Source: Lasiodiplodia sp. COLG20
Lineage: Eukaryota > Ascomycota > Dothideomycetes > Botryosphaeriales > Botryosphaeriaceae
DNA length: 64,000 nt
Direction: 5' to 3'
NCBI GenBank assembly: GCA_009801085.1
Contig: VNWV01000001.1
Span: 8,370,001-8,434,000, forward strand
A program made the translations under genes and the position numbers. The notes beneath the pieces were generated by a model, which was given only the letters and a program-made list of their open reading frames with translations, had not been told where the DNA came from and searched no databases. Positions 56,918 through 64,000 of this stretch are shown piece after piece (within the stretch, counting starts at the first letter, position 1; each line of letters opens with the position of its first letter).

Positions 56918-57606
56918 AATGGCGACTTGCGAACAAAACAAACAGGACCACAGAAAGAATGTGATGGAGGTGCCCTTGGACGAACAGTGGCTTGCCGGCA
57001 AAGATGCAGCTCTTAAGAAAGAAGCAGCAAGGGAAGTCCCGCAGCTGGCCCCTCCTGCACGGAGGCACCTGCACGTAACGGAATTCACGCGCAGGAAACA
57101 TAATGGTCAGTTGCGTCGAAAGAGAGTAGGACGAAAGCGCCAAGCGCAGGCCTAGCCATTGTGGCCATGGACTTCTTCTGGCCAGAGAATCGCATTTTTG
57201 GCACGACTGGTCAGGACATGTCGACCATTTGCAGTTGTCTTAGGTGGCGGTGGTACGGTCCCTGCAGGTGATGGGGCGAAAGGGATACATTCCTTGCTCT
57301 TTTGATCCAGGAATGCTCTCCCTGCCTCCACCTCGAAGAAAGCAGAACGGCCACAATGCGGCTCTACGATATACAGGGTGGCTGGGGGAGGACAATGACG
57401 GCCCTGATGGGCATGGAGATAAGGTTTCGCACTACTTACGGTGGACACGCGGCATCCAAGTCCTGTTTGCAGCTCTGTCCACCGTTGAACGCCACAACCC
57501 AACGGACAGTAAAAATGTATTGCCTGCCACCAGCAACGTTCCTGCTGTGCCATATCGGGGACGCCGCTTGAATGCAAAGTAAAAATAAACGGCGCAAAGC
57601 CCGGCA
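56918..57606. other. Intergenic region
   Basis: It lies between the start of the AA11 gene and the 3' end of PGA2. It contains the AA11 promoter. The open frame at 57152-57607 on the minus strand has no domain and I did not call it. Confidence 0.5.
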
Positions 57607-58140
57607 TCAGTCGACCAGAAACTCCTCTATCTCTTTGTCGCTATCGGCCTCGGCTTCCTCGCGCAGTTTCTGCTCATGGGCTTCGAGCATCTGGCGGACG
57701 AACTTGCGCTGGCGAAGCCTAGCCGCGCGACCCCAGTCATCCTTGTCTTCGTCCTCGCTATCGCTATCGCTGTCGACGCCTGGTATCGCGATCTTGGGCT
57801 GCTTTTTTCTTCCGCGCAGGTCGTTCGCTGACAAAGTTGCGCCAGCTTCGATTTGGTCTGATTGCGAGTCGGCTTGGTGTTGCTTTTTCTGAAGATGCGC
57901 TCCCAGCTTCATCAAGTAAGGCCTCAGCAGGCAATACGCGCCGATGATGGTGACGAGGCGGATGTAGTCGTAAACGCGTAGCTCGCTGAACTGCAGTGGT
58001 ATCGTTAGCATGTGGGCCGAAAGCTTAGTAGAGTGGGGAATGCGCACGGCCTTTGTGGTCTGAGTGGTGAAGTTGCTGCTCCAAACGGATAGTAGCGAGA
58101 GGATGTCCGTAGCGCCTCCGTCGTGCTGCTGCGCGGCCAT
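57607..58140 (-). CDS. PGA2: Pga2-like protein trafficking factor
   Basis: A single exon of 177 residues. Yeast Pga2 is an ER/nuclear-envelope protein needed for maturation of secreted proteins such as Gas1. One membrane segment (LVTIIGAYCLLRPYLMKLG) sits after the family motif RVYDYIRLV. The region after it is polar, with GRKKQPKIAIPGVDSD, an acidic run (SDSDSEDEDKDDWG) and the conserved WGRAARLRQRKFVRQM. The end is charged and coiled (EAHEQKLREEAEADSDKE). Length and order fit the family. It diverges from CENP-S with 269 bases between starts. Confidence 0.88.
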   Translation of the reverse strand: MAAQQHDGGATDILSLLSVWSSNFTTQTTKAVRIPHSTKLSAHMLTIPLQFSELRVYDYIRLVTIIGAYCLLRPYLMKLGAHLQKKQHQADSQSDQIEAGATLSANDLRGRKKQPKIAIPGVDSDSDSEDEDKDDWGRAARLRQRKFVRQMLEAHEQKLREEAEADSDKEIEEFLVD

Positions 58141-58338
58141 CGTGTCGTCGTTTGATAATTCTTCGCAAGCCGCCTTCGGTCTGGTGCGAAAATCTCACCC
58201 TTTCAAAGTACTGTCGTGGGGAAGCGCGGTGTGTTGTAGGTGAGCTTGAGGGTTTGCGCCAGTCTAGAATCCCACCAGCTAGGTCCCCGCTTGAAGAAGC
58301 AATGACGCACCCCTGCCAATAATCGCTCCACGGGACAG

Positions 58339-58344
58339 ACGCGT
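58339..58344. promoter_or_regulatory. MluI-box site upstream of CENP-S
   Basis: ACGCGT lies 66 bases upstream of the CENP-S start, with another CGCG core in GTCGCGTC just after it. This matches the MBF core found upstream of RFC1 in this window. Function is inferred. Confidence 0.45.
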
Positions 58345-58409
58345 CCCCGTCGCGTCTCCCCCGACCAAACAACGTCGCCCGTTCCTAACCGCCCAGCCAC
58401 CCACACACT

Positions 58410-59075
58410 ATGGCCGAGCACGATGACGAAGAGGCGGCAGCTCAGAAGGAAGAGGTGAGTCTGCAACAGCAACTCACAGACACCGACATGGAGCTAATTT
58501 TTCCCTTCCAGCGCCTCAAATCCGCCCTCTGGTATAGCATCGGCCAGTTCGTCGACAACCAATGCCAACTCAAAGACCACAATGCGACGCCTCAATTTAT
58601 CGGCGCGCTGACCGAGCTGGTCTGGACGCAGATTGGTAAAGCCAAACTCCTCGAATCCACGAGAAACTCAACCATCCAGAAAGAAAAAACGAAACCTTTC
58701 ATCTCACCGCCATCCTAATATAATTATACTGTCGATAAGGCGCGTCCGTAACTAATAAGAAACGCCATGGTCATAGAATCCGCCTCTCGCGACCTATCCA
58801 CATTCGCCCGCCACGCCGGCCGCGCCCAGGTCAACACAGCTGACGTTCTGCTTCTCGCGCGGCGAAACGAAGGTCTGGAAGCGCTGCTGCGCCAATTCGT
58901 CGACGAGTACCGCGCCGAGAGAAGTAACGATACTGAGACTGCGAATCGTCGGAGTAATAGTAACACCGCTGGCCGAGGTAGAGGTAGAGGCAGAGGTGGT
59001 GCTGCTGCTGCGAGAGGAAGGGCCCGAGGGAGAGGTCGAGGGAGGGGAAGGGGTGGCGCTGCTGGTGCTGGATGA
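58410..59075 (+). CDS. MHF1: CENP-S / Mhf1 histone-fold protein
   Basis: Three exons: 58410-58454, 58512-58635 and 58777-59075, encoding 155 residues. With CENP-X it forms a histone-fold tetramer that binds DNA at kinetochores and with the FANCM/Mph1 helicase at stalled forks. The fold is visible: RLKSALWYSIGQFVDNQ (helix 1), ATPQFIGALTELVWTQI (helix 2), ESASRDLSTFARHAGRAQV, then NTADVLLLARRNEGL. The second splice joins TQI to ESASRD. The last 35 residues are an Arg-Gly repeat tail (GRGRGRGRGG), not part of the core family, which may bind nucleic acid. The tail is encoded by a purine-rich repeat in the DNA. Confidence 0.9.
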
Positions 59076-60022
59076 AAACTATCAGGATATCACGGGTAGT
59101 GAGGAACAAGGAATACGGGGTGCGGGGACACAGGCAGCCTGCAGCTGGCTCGAAATGGAAAGAGGAAGAATATCACGGGTACGCTGGACAGTGGAAGGTT
59201 GAGTTAAGTGGACACGATCATGAGATGCGTGTGCACGTGCATTGGTACCTGGCATCTCACAGCTGGCACACCTTTATCAGAGAGGAGGGACGAAAGGATG
59301 GAAAAAAGAAAAGTCATTATCTGTGGCGGTGCATCTTTGCACGGTGGGAACCCCGAGCTTAGGTGCACGCTGAAACATGTGACGGGCCAATACAGGTGGA
59401 GGCTCAGTGGGTTGTTGAGAAACGATCGTCACACTCCGTGCACAGAGCTGGAGCTGGAGCAAAGAGCTCACCGCAACAGCGCGCCTGATTTGTCATGTGT
59501 GGTGGAGACTTTATCGGTTGTTGCGGAGACTGCACAAGAAAAACCGGGTATCAGGGGAAGAGCCCTTGTCTTCATACCACGGGATGCGTTTGGTTAACAT
59601 TTTCCATTCAAGTCAAAGGATCGGCTGCAACACCTGTGATAGGTGTGAAAACCTATTTCTCGAACCAATTCGTTATCATTAACTATTCCCACGATGATCA
59701 TCCGCCTCATAGAAATGGCATTAACAGCTGTCCCTTCATCGTCTGCCGCTAGGAACTATCTTCATAAAGCCCGCTCTCTTCGATCGTAAAAACAAAAACT
59801 CAGCGCTGTTGCTGTGGTATCCAGTGTTTGCTTTTCATAACACAATTAAGAATTGAAGTGACGCCTGCATCCGGAAAACAAGACGCATCAGGGTGCAGGT
59901 TTCACGTAAGGTAAAGGAATCCGAGGCTCCGGGGAAACGGAGATGAGACATGGCAATACTTCCGTCGCATTTCGACGCAATCAATACGTTTCGAATGGAA
60001 GTCGCGAGCAGTGGCCAACGCG
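59076..60022. other. Convergent intergenic region
   Basis: It separates the 3' ends of CENP-S and the MARVEL-like gene. I recognise no gene, RNA or repeat in it. Confidence 0.55.
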
Positions 60023-60967
60023 TTAGTAGTGTGCGTTGGTCTTCTCGTAGCCGTAAGGGTTGGAAGTGGGGCCGGTGCCGGGAGCAGCGTAGCTACCGGT
60101 GTAGCCGGCGTCAGGTTTGTAGGTCTGGTAGGTGTGCGAGTTGCCGCCTCCAACGGTGGAGCCGGTGTAGGCGGTCTCGCCACTGGGCCTAGTGTCGACG
60201 TTGGGGCCACCGACGGCGCTGGCGGCGGGAGCACCCGCGCCGTAGGCACCCAGCTCGGAGTCGCCGTTGTCGCCAGGGGTCCTCTTTTTGCTGCGCCTCC
60301 AGAAAGCAGCGCCCTTGCCGCTGCCAGAGGTGTAGTTGTTGGCAGGCGACGGGCCGTAGCGCTTCTCCTTCTGGTGGCGGCGAGCGAACCAGAATTGGCA
60401 GACGGCGGCAAAGAGGAACAGGAATCTAAAAAAAAAAAAAAAAAATCAATATCGTGTAGAACGACAAGAGCATGTGTTGTGTACTTACGCTCCGATGATA
60501 GAAACGGCGAAGCATGCCTTGTTGAAACGGCAGGCAGTGCCGTAGCTGGCCTGGTAAGTGAACTGGTCGCCGTCACCGGTTCCAAAGCCATTTTTGCCAA
60601 AGCCCTCGCCAGTTTCAGCGTTGCCGCGACCGAGAGGAGTGTCGACAATGCCGGTGCAGCTGTTGACGCCATCACGAGTGAGGACGGCAATGGCAATGAA
60701 AGCGCCGCAGAAGGCAACATCGAGAACCATGCCCAGGAAGGCAAGGATGCGGACGCCGCCGAGGCATGGAGTGAGGACGATAGCCAGAATGGTGTATACA
60801 ACGCCTACACCTGCGATACCCTCGACGGCCTTTAGCCAGTTGGCGATGGGTCGATCCCGGTCGGCCAAGACGGCCATGAAGTAGGAGTAGAAACCGAGGA
60901 TGATGGCTGAGCAGCAGAAGCACAGCATGTACGGGAAAGTCCCGAGGAGGCGACCGAAGAAACCCAT
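60023..60967 (-). CDS. MARVEL-like four-helix membrane protein
   Basis: Two exons, 60489-60967 and 60023-60425, encode 293 residues. The four membrane helices are PYMLCFCCSAIILGFYSYF, then GVGVVYTILAIVLTPCL, then ILAFLGMVLDVAFCGAFIA, then CFAVSIIGAFLFLFAAVC. The fourth is rebuilt by the splice. The segment before the last helix has Cys pairs (NSCTGIVD and TACRFNKAC) typical of fungal MARVEL proteins. The cytosolic tail is Gly/Tyr/Pro-rich and ends YGYEKTNAHY. Such proteins are thought to organise membrane domains. The intron acceptor is preceded by a run of about 17 T. Family assignment rests on topology and these Cys. Confidence 0.85.
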
Positions 60968-63591
60968 CGCGACGGAACTAGGCGCAATGGGCCGGTGTTG
61001 AGATGCGAAGGAAAGAGGTCGAAAGCACTGGCGTGTGCGCCGGGAAGTTGGTGGGCTGGATGCCGGAATGCGTGGCAGGTGATAGCCAAGCCAGGAGGAG
61101 AGGCGGAGAGACTTTGGATTAAATGTGTGACGGGCGAGAAAATGACGCAGCGATCAAGCACAGGCACGACCAGGAAGCCCACATTTTGTGTTGCTTCGTT
61201 CTCCAGACTGGTGTGGTGATCGACGCCTGCCTGTCGTCATGTGGAGCTGCGCTTTGCAGGGGCCGCTCACGCGCGAGCTGCTTGCGGCCTAGCGCCGCCG
61301 GCGCACACGCACTTCTGTGGCTGTGGAGAAGCGACGCCACAGATTTGCCATCCAGGCTGTGAGAAGACGGCCGGCCCAAGACACCAGTGGCAGCCAAGAA
61401 CCTATCAGCTGGCTCTCGCTGCGCCCTCCGCCAGCCTTGCTTTCCCCTGGCGCACACTTCCAGCCGTGCCTGGATCCCGAAAACGAGCTCGCTCAATCAA
61501 AACCCGACGTCACAGCGCCGCCTGCTGCGAGACTGTGACGTCTCCGCATCTCCGCCTCTGGTTGCGCTATCTTCAGTGAACCAGACATTACTTATCATTT
61601 CCCGGAACTACACCATCACCCGGTCGCTCTCCTGCATCTCTCGATGACGCTGTTGTACAACAAGCTCTGCGACAGCCCATGCCGCTGCAGAGTTTCCCTG
61701 TTTTGATGAGCGAGATAGCCAGGGCTGCACGTGCGCATCGTCCCGCTGAATGCCTCATCTCGCTTCCGTCTCGCCTGGCCCTGTTACCGAGCACCATCTC
61801 TCTGTGGAATGCATCAGCTGCGAAGTCTAATCCTTGGAGCTGGAAACGGGGATCCAACTTCATACAAAGATGAAACCGTTGTCCTTGCTGGATGGTTCAC
61901 TTTGTCTTTCCCTCATCAGTCACGCATACTTCACCACACACCTGCTCGTTGATAACGTCATAGGCTCATTTATCCATTACCATCGCCATTTTATCTACGG
62001 ATCCCGGCTAGCTCGAGCTCACCTTGCTTCGGCTCGAACCAAGAATTGCCCTAGCGCGTAGTCGAGGGTCCAGATCTGGCCCACCACGCCTTCTAGAAGG
62101 ATTCCCACGAGCTACGGAAAAGTCGGCCCGCACGGCACGCCACATCTCCGCTACCGTTATTAGCTCTGGCTCAAACCAGACGGCCTGCGGCCAGCTAATA
62201 TGTATCCACGAGCCCTACAGACAAATTTCACCCTGAAAATCATCAAAGAGTCATGCGATGAGGTACCACAATTCTACACGAGCATGGCGAAAGTAGCGCT
62301 ATCATAGACACCGTATCCCAGCTCCTCTCGAAGCCAATAGCTTCTCCGCCCGATCAGCATTTCACTGGTTTTGGTCCCAGGGATAAGCCGACAGCATAAT
62401 TGGAAATTGGCGTTGTCGTCTCTAAGCTGAACTAAACATCAGTCAACTAAATTATCACTTCTGACCACACCACAACAAACCTATACCCGCTACTTAACAC
62501 CATAATAAATAATATTCTCTATATACCAGTTTGCTAAAAGCTCATTACTCGTATTACCTCCCCCGTATGCAGATTTCTACATAGAACGATGGCTTCGGGC
62601 TCGAATTGCCTTTTCACTCACCCAACCAGTCTGCGAGAGGCAGGGATAAGGATCTGCCCTTTAGTACTACATGCTGGTGTTAATATTTAGTTCTAGAAGG
62701 ACTACCCGAGAAGATTGCCATCCGAGTTATAGAAACGACATGATAAAATAGCAGGCCTGCTCAATAACTTAGTAACAAGGCTTAGTAGCGGGTAATAAAG
62801 AGTTCAACTTTGCTAAACTTTTACTACAACACTGACTCTATCGGTTGGGTTCAAGAACTGAAACCAGAGCAGAAGCCGAAGTAGATTCACGCTCTAATAT
62901 GGATCCCGCTATTATTTTTACTAGCCTTCGGCAGTAATGCCTTTTCGTGTATAAATTATAAGTATCTTTGTCGAAGCAAACGGTAGTTTTAAACCAAGCC
63001 GTGCACAAGCAAACAGACTTTCAAGGGAACAAGCAAACAACAGAAAGGTCTTTAAAGACTACTAGGTAGCCTCTATATAGCCATTTCAGCGATCGCTTTC
63101 ATTATATACTATGTTCCAGCAATTGGACGGTAATTTAGTATATATGATTATAGAGTCAGATCAGATTCCAGCCCCGGATAGTCAACCCATAGCTTCTGTT
63201 CTGGGTGCGGCCCACAGAATGATTGAGACAGAGGCTGTTCTAGAACTATGTTTCATGAAGTCCAGTAATATCCGCTAGGATAAGTGTTACAATCATGGTT
63301 GCTATCATACAGCTTCGCAATCGCCTGCCACCTCTCCGGGGTGTCAGTGAAAGTCACCTGCAAGTTAACACAGCACAACAACTCCGCCCCAGCAATACTT
63401 TCTCATTCACATGCCGCCATAGAAGGGTCCGTGCATGTCTGCCTGGCCCTGTTGTCGCGTTCTACTTCCCACTACAGCCGTTTCTTCTTCTCTTCCTTCT
63501 TCTTCCTCGGCGCCATTCTGGCACCACTGCACACTCACAAATCATCTCCGTGTAGCCACCGTGCTATCGGTACAGCGAGAGCCACGACGCC
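60968..63591. other. Long gene-free region, GC-rich then AT-rich
   Basis: From 60968 to 62200 the DNA is GC-rich with chance open frames. From about 62240 to 63280 it turns AT-rich, with many stops and TA-rich strings (CTATATAGCC, AATAATATTC). An isolated GGGTAG outer-arm motif (CTAGCCTTCGGCAGTAATGC) lies near 62921. From 63300 the sequence is pyrimidine-rich promoter of the last gene. Confidence 0.5.
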
Positions 63592-64000
63592 ATGACGAAC
63601 GCGAAGCGGAAGCGAAACAGCGAAGATGACTACGACGAGAACGAGGCGCCAAGTCGCAAACGCGCCTCCACGGTCAATCCTTACAGCGCACTCCGACCGT
63701 CTTATCACAGCAAGAACATGCAGGAGCCCAGCATGCCGACTCCACACAAGCGTAGCTGCCAGGGAGCTGCCCATGGTGCACCGAATCCAGGAGTGCAACA
63801 GCGGAAGAAGAGGCTACCGGCGCATCAGACACCCACTTCCAGGTTGAACACCGCCTCCAGCACACATGAACATACCCAAGCCAGTCTGTCCACCAATGCA
63901 ACGAGTGCAAGCACGACCACCGAGTCAAACCCTTTGTTCCGCACTGGCTTGGTTGGCACCAGACGCGACCCAAGCTTTTCAAGATTGCAGAATGGCCCAA
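63592..64000 (+). CDS. 5' part of an unrecognised protein gene, cut by the window edge
   Basis: An ATG at 63592 opens a frame of 136 codons with no stop to the end of the window. The N-terminus is basic and acidic by turns (KRKRNSEDDYDENEAP, then SRKRAS), resembling a nuclear signal. It is then Ser/Thr/Pro/His-rich with no domain in view. Codons end often in C or G, as in neighbouring genes, and a pyrimidine-rich leader precedes the start. The opposite strand is also open, but its start is at the edge and it lacks this codon bias. Confidence 0.55.
   Translation, partial: MTNAKRKRNSEDDYDENEAPSRKRASTVNPYSALRPSYHSKNMQEPSMPTPHKRSCQGAAHGAPNPGVQQRKKRLPAHQTPTSRLNTASSTHEHTQASLSTNATSASTTTESNPLFRTGLVGTRRDPSFSRLQNGP

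Noticed and set aside
56918..57088. 57-residue upstream extension of the AA11 oxidase
   Set aside because: Starting at 57088 would place a Cys-rich leader before the clear signal peptide and bury the N-terminal copper His; the ATG at 56917 fits secretion.
57152..57607. 151-codon minus frame between AA11 and PGA2
   Set aside because: No domain, mixed composition and no promoter-like leader; it ends at the PGA2 3' side by chance.
1..64000. tRNA or rRNA genes
   Set aside because: I looked for the GTTCGA-type T-loop with a paired acceptor and A-box and found no convincing candidate; a covariance-model scan would settle it.

Overview
The window looks like nuclear DNA of a filamentous ascomycete (Pezizomycotina; a dothideomycete would fit, but I cannot place it further). 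Genes carry short introns of about 48-90 bp with GTAAGT-like donors and CTAAC/CTGAC-like branch points. The gene set is eukaryotic and fungal: a fused tryptophan synthase, a Dicer-like protein without PAZ, an AA11-type chitin-active oxidase, a Mug190/tricalbin-type SMP-C2 protein and a Gyp5-type RabGAP. I could rebuild spliced models for most genes, and each multi-exon model sums to a whole number of codons.

Layout. 1-3.5 kb: no gene. 3.5-4.7 kb: NFU1 iron-sulfur scaffold. 7.0-9.5 kb: a large low-complexity protein of unknown role. 10.0-14.7 kb: mitoribosomal protein L16 and RFC1, divergent. 15.4-21.8 kb: GlcNAc-6-phosphate deacetylase and an SMP-C2 protein, divergent. 23.3-26.4 kb: Gyp5-like RabGAP. 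27.9-30.4 kb: tryptophan synthase. 31.3-34.0 kb: proteasome alpha2 and a membrane RING-CH ligase, divergent. 34.8-41.7 kb: two unrecognised proteins. 42.9-49.4 kb: Dcl2-type Dicer and a glycine-rich protein, divergent. 50.2-53.8 kb: two zinc-type dehydrogenases, divergent. 54.4-56.9 kb: AA11 oxidase. 57.6-59.1 kb: Pga2 and CENP-S/Mhf1, divergent. 60.0-61.0 kb: MARVEL-like membrane protein. The right edge holds the 5' end of an open gene. Most genes are housekeeping and do not form one pathway. NagA and the AA11 oxidase both touch chitin or GlcNAc metabolism but lie far apart.

The most notable non-genic signal is a dense family of short palindromic repeats, here called the GGGTAG element. The inner unit is mostly exactly 83 bp, with near-perfect inverted arms of about 27 bp; some copies sit inside a second pair of outer inverted arms. 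I count eleven near-complete inner units, two half copies and three copies of a diverged subfamily in 64 kb. None lies in a coding exon. Most sit in 3' flanks, and two sit together inside an abnormally long intron of the NagA gene, bounded by a 6-bp direct repeat.

Readable regulatory sequence includes a TGAGTCA (Gcn4/CPC1-type) site upstream of tryptophan synthase, MluI-box ACGCGT sites upstream of RFC1 and CENP-S, and a CCAAT box upstream of NFU1.
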